Source: Planctomicrobium piriforme (GTDB lineage Bacteria > Planctomycetota > Planctomycetia > Planctomycetales > Planctomycetaceae). Taken from it: a stretch of 47,917 nt of DNA. The DNA is taken from contig CAMATH010000061.1 in NCBI GenBank assembly GCA_945860955.1, positions 1 to 47,917 of the forward strand. The letters run 5' to 3'. Positions 17,376 to 26,200 of the stretch are shown here, in pieces (the stretch's first letter is position 1; each line of letters starts with the position of its first letter). The notes beneath the pieces are model-generated. The model did not search any database, was not told where the DNA came from, and was given only the letters and a program-made list of their open reading frames with translations. Both the position numbers and the translations under genes were made by a program.

Positions 17376-17954
17376 ATGAACGCCGGTCACAATCTCAAAT
17401 TCGCGGCGGGACTCCTGGCGCTCATCGTGGTGGTGTTCGGACTGGAATCAATTCCCAGCCTGGATCTGGCCTCCCACGGACTGGTCCCGCGAACGCTGCG
17501 GGGGATTCCGGGAATTGTGTCCATGCCGTTACTGCATGCGAACCTGGGACACCTCTTGGCGAACCTTGGATCACTGGTGGTGCTGTTGGGCTTTCTGCTG
17601 CTGTTCCACTCGAAAAACGCGATCGGTGTCATCGTGGAAGTGATTCTGCTGGGGGGGATTCTGCTGTGGCTGTTTGGGCGGACCGCGAACCATATTGGAG
17701 CCAGCGGTCTCGTCTACGGTGTCGCGCTGTTTTTGATCTCTTCGGGCCTGTCGCAACGGAGAATTCTCCAGGTCATCGCCGCGGTCGTGGTGATGGTGAT
17801 GTACGGCGGCTCGCTCGTTTGGGGGCTGCTGCCGCTCGACTCCGGCGTGTCGTGGGACGGACACCTGGCGGGAGCCGTCGCGGGGACGATCATTGGAATT
17901 TATGGCGAGAGTCAGGGAAAGTCGGACGGAAAAAAGTCAATTACTGGCCCGTGA
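17376..17954 (+). CDS. rhomboid-family intramembrane serine protease
   Basis: A 192-residue polytopic membrane protein with about six hydrophobic segments. The rhomboid signature is complete: HANLGHLLAN (His54, His59, Asn63), GASG with the nucleophile Ser110, and DGHLAG with the catalytic His163. Rhomboids cleave substrate proteins within or near their membrane spans. The ATG at 17376 is preceded by GGAGGA nine bases upstream, which is why I prefer it to in-frame starts overlapping the helicase gene. The helicase stop is only 19 bp upstream, so the two are probably co-transcribed although they have no obvious shared job. A hairpin repeat (17967-18022) begins 12 bp after the stop. Confidence 0.92.
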   Translation: MNAGHNLKFAAGLLALIVVVFGLESIPSLDLASHGLVPRTLRGIPGIVSMPLLHANLGHLLANLGSLVVLLGFLLLFHSKNAIGVIVEVILLGGILLWLFGRTANHIGASGLVYGVALFLISSGLSQRRILQVIAAVVVMVMYGGSLVWGLLPLDSGVSWDGHLAGAVAGTIIGIYGESQGKSDGKKSITGP

Positions 17955-17966
17955 TATGGCGCGCCT

Positions 17967-18022
17967 TGGAGTGCGGGGCCTTGTTCCCGCCATTCCTTCA
18001 TCCTCCCTCGACGTCCGGCAGC
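17967..18022 (+). repeat. 3'-end hairpin repeat, copy 1
   Basis: About 55 bp shared, inverted, with 21008-21063. It contains GCGGG-ccttgtt-CCCGC followed by a pyrimidine-rich stretch (attccttcatcctccctc). It begins 12 bp after the rhomboid stop, in the same direction as that gene, so it is probably a transcript-end structure. The similarity is near 80% over the whole unit and higher in the hairpin. Confidence 0.75.
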
Positions 18023-18157
18023 CACAATCATTTTCCGGCCTGCCGCGTCGCGATTTCGTTTGACGGGTGTTGACCGGCGCGGCAAAAACGCCGTCACCCG
18101 AATCGGGCAAATACTCGTCGAACCTAATCCACTCATCCTACGAAACACGAGTGCTGT

Positions 18158-20542
18158 TCAACTCATGCGTTGTCCTGCGGCCATTCCAGCGGCCACCGCC
18201 ATCTGTCCTGCGGCCAGGCCGCCATCGCTCGGCGGAATGCGGCCCGGAAGTCCCACTTCTCTCGCGTCGTGCCGCAATCCCTCGGCCAACAGCTCAGTGA
18301 AGATTCGATTCTGAAAACACCCACCACCGAAAACCACAGGCAACCCCGGAATGCGACGACAGACCGCGACGCAAACGTTGGCCAGTCCCCGGTGAAATTT
18401 CGCCGCCATCACCGAGGGTGACACTCCCTTCGCAATGTCACCAACCACCTCTCGAATCATCGGTCGCCAGTCAACCTGGAGCGGTTCCCCGTCGTCGATC
18501 AAAAATCCGTATTGGTCGACGTTTTCCCAATCGCACGCCGCCTCGAGCAGCATGGCGGGGGCACCATCGAAGTCGGCCTGACGCAGTCCGAGGACCATCG
18601 CGGCCACGCCATCAAACAGCCGCCCGGCACTCGACGTCCAGGGCGCGATCCCCTCCTGTCCCGCCGACCGTGCCGCGTTCTCGACGAGTGATCGCAACTT
18701 TTGCCAGGTCGGCGGCAGCAGCCGCGAACACCACACTTCCAACTCTGTGACGGTCAGGCTCTGCACCATCAACGCCAGTGCCACTCGCCACGGTTCGCGG
18801 ATCGCCAACTCCCCCCCGGGCAACTGGAACGGACGCAAATGAGCCACCCGCTGATAGCTCGACGAAGTCGCGCGCAGAAACTCCCCGCCCCAGATCGTGC
18901 CATGGGGTCCATACCCCGTCCCGTCAAAGGCGATTCCCAAGACCTCGCGATCGAGCCAGCCCTGTTCCAGCATGCCTGCCACGACATGCGCATGATGATG
19001 CTGAACGGCAACGACACCACCAGATTGTGACTCTCCCCAAACCGTTGAGAAATAGTCCGGATGCTGGTCGATGATCCAGGCTGGCTCTGCGACGTGATAC
19101 AGTTTCCGCGTTGCGGCGATGCCGCGAACGAACCGCTCCCGTTGTCGCAGTCCGTCGAGATCGCCGATATGCGGTCCCAGCGCCACCTGCCGACCGTTCG
19201 ATACGGCGATCGCGTTTTTCTGGTGTCCGCCGAGTGCGATTGCGACCGGGGGCGACTCCAATGAAAGCCGCAGTGGTGCCAATCCCCGTGCGAGTCGCAA
19301 AGTCACTATGCGGCCAGCCATGGGCCGGACGACACTGTCATCGATTGGGTGCGAGATCGGACGATTGTGGTGCAGGAAGAGGTCGGCAATCTGTCGCAGC
19401 TCAACCAGTGCCTCCTCAACCTCGACCGCCAAAGGTTCTCCTTCCCGATTCCCACTGGTGACAACGAGCGGAAAATTCACCGCGCGAAAAATCAACCAGT
19501 GAAGCGGGCTGCTGGGGAGCATCAATCCCACTTCCTTCAGTCCGGGGTGGATACCCTCGGCGAGTCCATTCCCGCTCCGCGCCCGGACGATCACAATAGG
19601 ATTTGCCGCGCTCTGGAGCGCGACCCGCGAGCTCTTGTCCAGCCACGCAACGCGCTCGGCGGTCGGGAAATCAACGACCATCACCGCCAGCGGCTTCGCG
19701 CGGCGTCCTTTGCGATCGCGCAATCGCCGCACCACGTCGGCCCGTGTCGCGTCGCACAGCAGTTGATAACCGCCGATACCGCGGAGCGCAACGATCTGGC
19801 CGGCGTTGAGTGATTGGACTACCTGTTGAATCGCCGACCTCGGATCCCCGGTCGGCCGTCCCGCCGCGTCCGTACACCAAAGCGAGGGACCGCACTGAGG
19901 ACAGGTAATGGTCTGCGCATGGAATCGGCGGTTGGTCGGGTCGCGATATTCCGCTTCGCAGTCGGCACACGGTGGAAACCATTGAAGGGTGGTTCGCTCG
20001 CGATCGAACGGCAAGTCGTGCAAGAGTGAATACCGGGGTCCACATGTCGCACACGTGGTGAAGGGATAGCCCCTCCTGGGGCCAGCCTCGGCCACATCCG
20101 TGAGGCACTTCCGGCACACGACGACATCGGTCGGAACCTCGACGGAGATCAAGTCACCCGGAGTTGAGTCGAGGATTTCAAATTTGCGGTCAGTGTGGTT
20201 GCCTGAATGGCCGCCGATTTCAGCCGGAAGGTTTTGGAGGGTCATGGGTGGCCCGCGACGTTCACCGTGATGGTTGCCGCTCTGCTCGCTTTCGCTTTGT
20301 TCGAGTCCCGCCCGACCAAGATATTCCTGGAGTCGCTGTTCGAACCTCTGAACGGCCTCAACCGGACCATGAACGGCAAGATCGACTCCCAACCCGGAAT
20401 TCGCGACGTGTCCACCGACACGGCAATCGACCGCGAGCCGGGCGATCGCCGGGCGCAGCCCGACTCCCTGCACCGCTCCGTTCAGACGGAACTGCCGGGA
20501 AGTTGTCGGTTGGTCAGGCTGGGGCGGCTCATCGTTCGACAT
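18158..20542 (-). CDS. hypF: carbamoyltransferase HypF ([NiFe] hydrogenase maturation)
   Basis: HypF uses carbamoyl phosphate and ATP to make the carbamoyl-adenylate that HypE turns into the cyanide ligands of [NiFe] hydrogenases. The 794-residue product has the full domain order. An acylphosphatase domain comes first (VQGVGLRP, 25-31, Arg30; Asn48). Next are zinc-finger cysteine pairs (143/146, 164/167, 192/195, 214/217). A YrdC-like domain follows (ALRGIGGYQLLCDA; KGRRAKPLAVMV), and last a Kae1-like domain (VVAVQHHHAHVVAGM; GIAFDGTGYGPHGTIWGGE; VVFGGGCFQN). An unusual hydrophilic insert (about 82-118, His/Gly-rich) separates the acylphosphatase domain from the zinc fingers. No hydrogenase or other hyp gene is in the window. 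A CGGAAG precedes the ATG. Confidence 0.97.
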   Translation of the reverse strand: MSNDEPPQPDQPTTSRQFRLNGAVQGVGLRPAIARLAVDCRVGGHVANSGLGVDLAVHGPVEAVQRFEQRLQEYLGRAGLEQSESEQSGNHHGERRGPPMTLQNLPAEIGGHSGNHTDRKFEILDSTPGDLISVEVPTDVVVCRKCLTDVAEAGPRRGYPFTTCATCGPRYSLLHDLPFDRERTTLQWFPPCADCEAEYRDPTNRRFHAQTITCPQCGPSLWCTDAAGRPTGDPRSAIQQVVQSLNAGQIVALRGIGGYQLLCDATRADVVRRLRDRKGRRAKPLAVMVVDFPTAERVAWLDKSSRVALQSAANPIVIVRARSGNGLAEGIHPGLKEVGLMLPSSPLHWLIFRAVNFPLVVTSGNREGEPLAVEVEEALVELRQIADLFLHHNRPISHPIDDSVVRPMAGRIVTLRLARGLAPLRLSLESPPVAIALGGHQKNAIAVSNGRQVALGPHIGDLDGLRQRERFVRGIAATRKLYHVAEPAWIIDQHPDYFSTVWGESQSGGVVAVQHHHAHVVAGMLEQGWLDREVLGIAFDGTGYGPHGTIWGGEFLRATSSSYQRVAHLRPFQLPGGELAIREPWRVALALMVQSLTVTELEVWCSRLLPPTWQKLRSLVENAARSAGQEGIAPWTSSAGRLFDGVAAMVLGLRQADFDGAPAMLLEAACDWENVDQYGFLIDDGEPLQVDWRPMIREVVGDIAKGVSPSVMAAKFHRGLANVCVAVCRRIPGLPVVFGGGCFQNRIFTELLAEGLRHDAREVGLPGRIPPSDGGLAAGQMAVAAGMAAGQRMS

Positions 20543-20835
20543 ATCTTCCGATCATCTCGTCGGGTCAAGAACCCGTCCAGGATTAAAACGATCTCATTGG
20601 GGACGTGTTTGCGCCCGACTAACGGATCGATTTCGCCTGAGGTGAAGTCCTGGTAATCGCCGGCGATGGCGAGACTGGTGATTTCGGCGGATTTGTTTGA
20701 GCTCGAATTGTGGATCTTCAATTGCAGTTCGGTCGGTTCACCGGTCGCGTGGGAACCGAAGTCGAATTCGGCCGGACCGAGCGTGAGGTCTGAATTCGGT
20801 GGTGGGGGTGGGAACGGGTGTTTCGTCCAGCCATA
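20543..20835 (-). pseudogene. fragment of an ASH / choice-of-anchor D domain protein
   Basis: Read on the minus strand from 20835, an open frame without a start codon encodes an ASH-like (Hydin/choice-of-anchor D) beta-sandwich repeat. Its visible pieces are LTLGPAEFDFGSHATGEP, LQLKIHNSSSNKSAEITS and IAGDYQDFTSGEID. An in-frame TAA at 20836-20838 precedes it, and downstream the frame runs on into the start of hypF. In known proteins this domain is part of large extracellular polypeptides. I read it as a remnant of a decayed gene. A short protein from the TTG at 20721 would begin in the middle of the domain, so I doubt it is functional. Confidence 0.6.
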
Positions 20836-20838
20836 TTA

Positions 20839-21007
20839 ATCCCAACTCGCGTCGGCACAGGCTACCAGAGGCATTGCCGCCAAACGGAGTCGAAATGCCT
20901 CAACAGTCCACGAACACGTGATTGACTGATTCCCTACATACGTTTTAAACGGAAGACCGCGACACGCGTGTGCGACCTGTCAAGCGATCCGCTCGGATGT
21001 CTGGTGC
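20839..21007. other. intergenic remainder upstream of the gene fragment
   Basis: Non-coding as far as I can see. It holds two short palindromes, a near-palindrome CGTTTTAAACG (20941-20951) and ACACGCGTGT (20962-20971), but no recognisable gene. It adjoins the second copy of the 3'-end hairpin repeat. Confidence 0.5.
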
Positions 21008-21063
21008 GCCTGCTGGAAGTCGATGTCGGATGAAGGAAGGCGGGGACAAGGCCCCGCAGTCCA
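21008..21063 (-). repeat. 3'-end hairpin repeat, copy 2
   Basis: Inverted copy of 17967-18022. On the minus strand it reads TGGACTGCGGGGCCTTGTCC and onward, with a 6-bp hairpin GCGGGG-ccttgt-CCCCGC followed by cttccttcatcc. It begins 6 bp after the stop of the aldose 1-epimerase gene, in the same direction as that gene. Confidence 0.75.
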
Positions 21064-21069
21064 TGGCGG

Positions 21070-22281
21070 TCAGGGCTGGGAGTTCACCGAGAACTTGTAC
21101 ACCGTTGTCTGTGTGTACCTTTCGCCGGGTCGCAGCACGGTGGTGGGGAATTCCGGTCGATTTGGCGAGTCGGGATAGTGCTGTGTCTCGAGGCACAACG
21201 CGCCATGTTTTTTGTGACCGCCGTTTTCGGGTGCGCCATCCAAAAAGTTCGCGGAGTAGAACTGCACTGCCGGCTCCGTCGTGAACACTTCCATCAGCCG
21301 CCCCGATTCGGGATCCTCCACTCGGGCCGCCAGCGTCAGCGCACCTGCCTTGGGTTTGCGCAGCACATAGCAATGATCGTAGCCCCCAGGGGGATCAAAC
21401 GCCTTGTGCGTTTCCTCGATGCGTGAGCCAATCGCGTGCGTCTTGGAAAAATCCATAAACGTCCCCGCTGTCGCGGTCTTTTTCCCCGTCGGGATCATCC
21501 CCTCCCCGACCGAGAGGAATTCATCCGACTCCAGCCGCAGAGTGTGCTTCAACACATCTTTTCCCGAATTCGCGCCGGCCAAGTTCCAGTAGGCGTGATT
21601 CGTCAGATTCAAGACCGTGGGCTGTTTGGTCGTTGCCGCGTACTCGATCTTCACTTCGCTCTCGTCGGTCAGCCAATACGTGACGACCGTCGTCAACTCC
21701 CCCGGGTAGCCTTCATCGCCATCGGGACTGACGTGGGTGAATTTCACGCCGGTCGCTCCGGCGGCGGTCACTTCCTCACTCGCCCACACCTGCCGGTCGA
21801 ACCCCTTCTTTCCGCCGTGCAGGTGTTCCGCACCGTTGTTTGTCGCCAGTTTGAACTCTTTACCATCCAGCACGAACCGACCCTTGCCAATTCGATTCGC
21901 GAATCGCCCGGTCGTGCAGCCGAAATACGCGGTATGCGCGATGTATTTCTCCGCCGAGTCGAAGCCCAGGTTCACATTCTCCAACCGACCCGCGCGGTCC
22001 GGGACGTGGACTGCGACGATGCGGGCTCCGTAATCGGTCACCTGCAACGACACTCCATTTTTGTTGACAAAGGTGAACAGGTGAGTCTCAAGATTGTCGG
22101 GAACTTTTCCGAACGATTGCTTCTTCACGCGGGAACCTTTCGAGGCAGTTGGGGTTTGGTCGGCGCAGACCAAATGGGTGGCCGGAACGGCGAGCGCCAA
22201 GCCGAAAACCAGGAACAAACAAAACCGCCAGCCAACAGTTCGTTGGCGCGGGAACAATCGAATGGGAATTGCGGTTGTCAT
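21070..22281 (-). CDS. galM: aldose 1-epimerase (mutarotase), exported
   Basis: Aldose 1-epimerase interconverts the alpha and beta anomers of hexoses such as galactose and glucose. The 403-residue product has a hydrophobic leader (about 18-37, FCLFLVFGLALAVPATH), so it probably acts outside the cytoplasm, unlike E. coli GalM. Family motifs are present: GCTTGRFANRI, the substrate histidine in EHLHGGKKGFD (His155), NLTNHAYWNLAG (His229), GYDHCYVL, and CLETQHYPDSPN with the catalytic glutamate. I chose ATG 22279-22281 because the leader starts there; the longer frame to 22383 adds 34 residues without homology. It is divergent from the small secreted protein gene at 22398. Confidence 0.95.
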   Translation of the reverse strand: MTTAIPIRLFPRQRTVGWRFCLFLVFGLALAVPATHLVCADQTPTASKGSRVKKQSFGKVPDNLETHLFTFVNKNGVSLQVTDYGARIVAVHVPDRAGRLENVNLGFDSAEKYIAHTAYFGCTTGRFANRIGKGRFVLDGKEFKLATNNGAEHLHGGKKGFDRQVWASEEVTAAGATGVKFTHVSPDGDEGYPGELTTVVTYWLTDESEVKIEYAATTKQPTVLNLTNHAYWNLAGANSGKDVLKHTLRLESDEFLSVGEGMIPTGKKTATAGTFMDFSKTHAIGSRIEETHKAFDPPGGYDHCYVLRKPKAGALTLAARVEDPESGRLMEVFTTEPAVQFYSANFLDGAPENGGHKKHGALCLETQHYPDSPNRPEFPTTVLRPGERYTQTTVYKFSVNSQP

Positions 22282-22397
22282 GGCCGGGATGATATCGGCC
22301 GTCCGAAAATCGGGCAAACATGGCAGGCATCGCGACGGTCGGATACGATTCAGTCCGCGCGGAATTCCCACTCTGTGTCGCATGGAGGATCAACCCG

Positions 22398-22898
22398 ATG
22401 GATCGAAGGTCACTGATGATTGCCGCCGCCGGCTTACCGCTGGGGCTGTGTCTGAATTCCCAGTTGGCGAACGGTACTTTGGCCCAAGCCGACGAGTCAT
22501 TGAGTTCCGCACAATTGCGCGTCATTGGCGTGTTGACCGCCGCGACCACGCAGGATGTATTTCTGCTCCTTGATCTGGCGGCGGCCAGTCTCGCGAAAGA
22601 GGGGCTGTCAGCCGATCGCGTGCGGACGTTGTCGAAAGCGATGGTTCGTCAGCTCGACGGGGTCATCGGTCAATTGCGAAAAATGGAGGATATCAATTTG
22701 GCCAAAGACGACGCCGCGTTCGTCGATTCCGCGATGCAGGTTTGTCGGTCACTTCAGGACGACGCGCGGGCGCTGGGGCGATACGCCGACAAGCAGACGA
22801 GTGCCGACCAGAAGACGTTTGAGAGAACGCATCAAAAGGCCGAACAATCGCTGCGCGAACTTCTGGAGGAGAAGTCGGTGCTGTCTGAGGGTGAGTGA
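22398..22898 (+). CDS. small exported helical protein of unknown function
   Basis: A 166-residue protein with an N-terminal export signal (DRRSLMIAAAGLPLGL, with an Arg pair like a Tat leader). The rest is predicted to be largely helical and charged (LSADRVRTLSKAMVRQLDGVIGQLRKM; KTFERTHQKAEQSLRELLEEKS). I do not recognise the family. The ATG at 22398 is preceded by GGAGG nine bases upstream, which decides the start over the longer frame from 22320. It shares a 116-bp divergent promoter region with the aldose epimerase gene; no operator was recognised there. Confidence 0.75.
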   Translation: MDRRSLMIAAAGLPLGLCLNSQLANGTLAQADESLSSAQLRVIGVLTAATTQDVFLLLDLAAASLAKEGLSADRVRTLSKAMVRQLDGVIGQLRKMEDINLAKDDAAFVDSAMQVCRSLQDDARALGRYADKQTSADQKTFERTHQKAEQSLRELLEEKSVLSEGE

Positions 22899-23202
22899 AC
22901 CCGGGGTGGCTTGGGGCCTGCCTCACCAACAATGTGTGGAAGCGGTTGTGAGACATCCGGAGCGTTCGCGCCCACCAAGAAACGGCAAATGGCTGAAATG
23001 AAGTCGGAGAAGGCGTTCGCGGAGGGGCTGGGCAGGATTCGAACGCCCTGTGACGGCGAGTCTGGACGAAAAACGTAAGTCAAACCGAGTCTTGGCCAGC
23101 CAACCGCGCGAGGTCGCGAAAAACCGGCCGATTCGCGGCGGACCAAAACGACAGCACCCAAGTCGAATGGGGTCGGGACTTCGCACAACTATGGCCGGCC
23201 CA
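22899..23202. other. intergenic region with a tRNA 3'-end-like stretch
   Basis: This 304-bp gap lies between the small exported protein gene and the end of the second PSD1 gene. At 23022-23050 the minus strand resembles the T-loop and 3' acceptor of a tRNA (GTTCGAATCCTGCCCAGCCC). No D-arm or anticodon arm precedes it, and the T-stem pairs poorly. No gene or terminator was recognised. Confidence 0.4.
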
Positions 23203-26200
23203 TCACCGGACGGTGATGAAATCGTTGTGGTTGAACAGCACATGAACCAGGTTCTCCCGAGCCCGCTGATGCGGGTTGTCGGATGCCGGGACATGGGCGG
23301 CGACCCCTGCGGTGAATTTCGTCAGCCCTTCCGGCTGACTGTACTTTTGCGTCTGGGCCGTCAAAAACGCTTCACATTCGGTCCGTTCGCTCGCATTTGG
23401 AGATCGCGCCAGGATCTGTTCAAACGCGTTGGTGATGAATGCGGCGACGTTCGCAGTTTCATTCGCAGGACCAGCCTGTTCTGTCAGCCGCGCCGCCAGC
23501 CGCCTCGACTCGGCAATCGCGAGCGAACTGTTCGCGAGGGCCAGGGCCTGTTGAGGAACGATGCTCTCGCTCCGCCGATAACAATCGACCACATTCGGCC
23601 GGTCGAATGTGTCGAGGAACGTCATCTTTTTCTCTTTGCTGTTGCGGAAGTAGAGACTTCGCCTAGGAGTCTGGAGGCCGGCGTTTTCGTCGAGTTCGGG
23701 ACCGCCGCGCGTCAGGTCGAGGTTGCCCGAAGCGACCAGCGTCGCGTCCCGCACCGCCTCGGCTTCGAGCCGACGAGGATTCGTCCGCCACAGGTAGAGG
23801 TTTTCGGGATCGCGCGATTTGTTGGAATCGTCGGCGGTCTTGGCCTGGGACTGCTGCTGATACGCCTGGCTCGTGACGATCAGCCGATGGATCGGTTTCA
23901 TCTTCCAGTCGTGGTCCATCAACTCGACCGCCAGCCAGTCGAGCAGTTCGGGATGGGTGGGGGCTTTGCCATTCAAGCCAAAGTCAAATACCGTCGGAAC
24001 CAGGGGCGAACCGAGGTGCCGCAGCCAGATGTGATTGATCGCCACCCGCGCAGTGAGCGGATTCGACTTGTTGGCGATCCATTGTGCGAGCGCTAAACGC
24101 CGGCCGGAACTGGTCGCCGGGTAGACCGCGCCGAATTTCGTATAGGCTTCGCCCGGTTGCCGGGACGCTTCCAGCGCCTCCTGCCGCGCCTTGGTCGCCA
24201 TCGCGATCGCCATTTCCGCAACGGTGATCGGAGGGACATTTCCGGGGGTCCGCTTCGCCTCGGCGAGTTTCCGTTCCGCATCCGCGAGCTGCTGTTCGGC
24301 GAGTCGCAGATTGTATTCTTTTTCAGCCAGCGCGGCGGTGGCGGCCAGTTCTTTGGTTTGCGGGGAGGGAGGATTGGCGAACATCGCCTTATCCGCGGCG
24401 ATTCGTGCCTGAACCCACAGTCGATTCGCCAAAGCAGTCGCCAGGACGCGGTCGGCGAAGGCCACCTGTCGTTCCGCGACGACAACCGCTTGTTGCAATT
24501 GAGCTTCGTTCTTGGGGACGGGCGCTTCGCCGATTTTGGAAACCAAGGCGAAATCGGCCGGGACGTTGGTCACTTCAACACGGGAAAATTCCGCCGACGC
24601 GTCGAACGTGAACAACCCAAAACGTCCGGTGGTCGGTCGGTCGGCGGGCAATTCGTAGGCGACCAGCAGGGCACCGTCGACCGAGACATTGACGAGTCGG
24701 CCAGCGACCGCGACCTGCAGGTCGTATTCCCGTCCGACTTCGATGGGGAGCGCCTTCATCCCGGTGGCGGGATATGCGTCCTGTCCTTTCACGTGGTGAA
24801 AAATCTGCACCTTCCCTGAAACGCTAACATAAACGCCCTGGAAATTCTGCGAATCGACATAGTCAAAACAGATTCCGACCGACTTGTACATCTGGCCGCC
24901 GGTCGACTTCAGTTTGACGCGAATCACGCAATCAGTCGGGTGCGGGGGAATCGCCAGCAGGCCGGTCCAGGCATTTTGAATTGTCTGTTGTCGCAACTTC
25001 CCGTCGGCCCACGTCCATTCGCCAGAATCGACCTTCCAGGCATCGTCTTTTTTAGCGCTGAAATCGTCGAGAAACGCGACGGTGGGAGGCTTCTTTTCGG
25101 GGGTCGCTCCCTGGCTGGCGACAAAGTCAGCGAGCGTCTTTCGGGCTTCCTGCAATCGAGCCTCTCCCTCATTCCGCTTGAGGAGGGCATTCTCAAAGTC
25201 TCGCTGCGCCAGTTGTTGTGCTTCGGTCTGTTGAAAGTCTCGAATCCCTGGATAGTACGCCTGCGGAGACAACGCGACCGGCTCGACTTTCAGGTCACTC
25301 GCGCGAAACACTCCCGGCACGCCGGCGGCCAACGGCTGGTCTGTGACCGGCTGTTTGTCGTCACCCCGCCGAAACAGGAACGTGGGGGTGTCGGCTTTCG
25401 CGTCATAGACCCGTACCAGGCCATCCTTCGCCAAATCGGTCTGGTCCGGAACCCGATCGGTCCGCACATCGTGCGACTCAAAGAACGCCCGGAACTGGTA
25501 ATACTCGGGCTGGGTGATCGGGTCGTACATGTGGTCATGACAACGGGCGCAATTCAGCGTCGTTCCCAGGAACGCCTTGGAGGTGTGTTCGATCGTCGCG
25601 TCGAGCCAGACGTTGCGGTTGAACGAAAACCAGTTCCGCACCAGGAAACCAGTCGCCCGGACCGTTTGCGGATCCTCCGGAGCGAGTTCGTCCCCCGCCA
25701 GCATCTCGCGGACCATTTGGTCGTAGCCTCTGTCGGCGTTGAGCGATTCCACAATCCAGTCGCGCCACCGCCAGATGTGGGGCTTGCTTTCCCGCACTTC
25801 CGCCCCGTATCCGTCCCAGTCGCTGTACCGCCAGACATCCATCCAGTGCCGGCCCCAGCGTTCACCATACTGTGGGCTGTCCAGCAGCCGATCGACCACC
25901 TTTTCGTAGGCGTCGGCCGAGTTGTCTGCGAGAAAGGACCGCAGTTCGTCGGCTGTTGGGGGGAGTCCCACCAAGTCGAGATAGACCCGCCGGAGCAACA
26001 CGTTTTTGGCCGCCTGCGGACTCGCTTTGAGCCCCTGGGCCGAATGGCCGGCGGCGATGTAGGCATCGATCGGATTCTGCGACCAGGCCGGATCGGAAGC
26101 CGGTGGGGGATTTCCTCGAACGGGGGGCTGATACGCCCAGTGCTTGGACGGATCGACCGGCACCACCTCGCTGGGGGACTTGGCCCCCGTTTCAATCCAG

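Noticed and set aside
21436-22416. Plus-strand open frame opposite the aldose 1-epimerase gene
   Set aside because: The minus strand carries all aldose epimerase motifs; the plus-strand product is Arg-rich without recognisable content.
22990-23100. A complete tRNA gene on the minus strand
   Set aside because: Only the 3' part resembles a tRNA. No D-arm, anticodon arm or matching 5' acceptor was found, so it is not annotated as tRNA.
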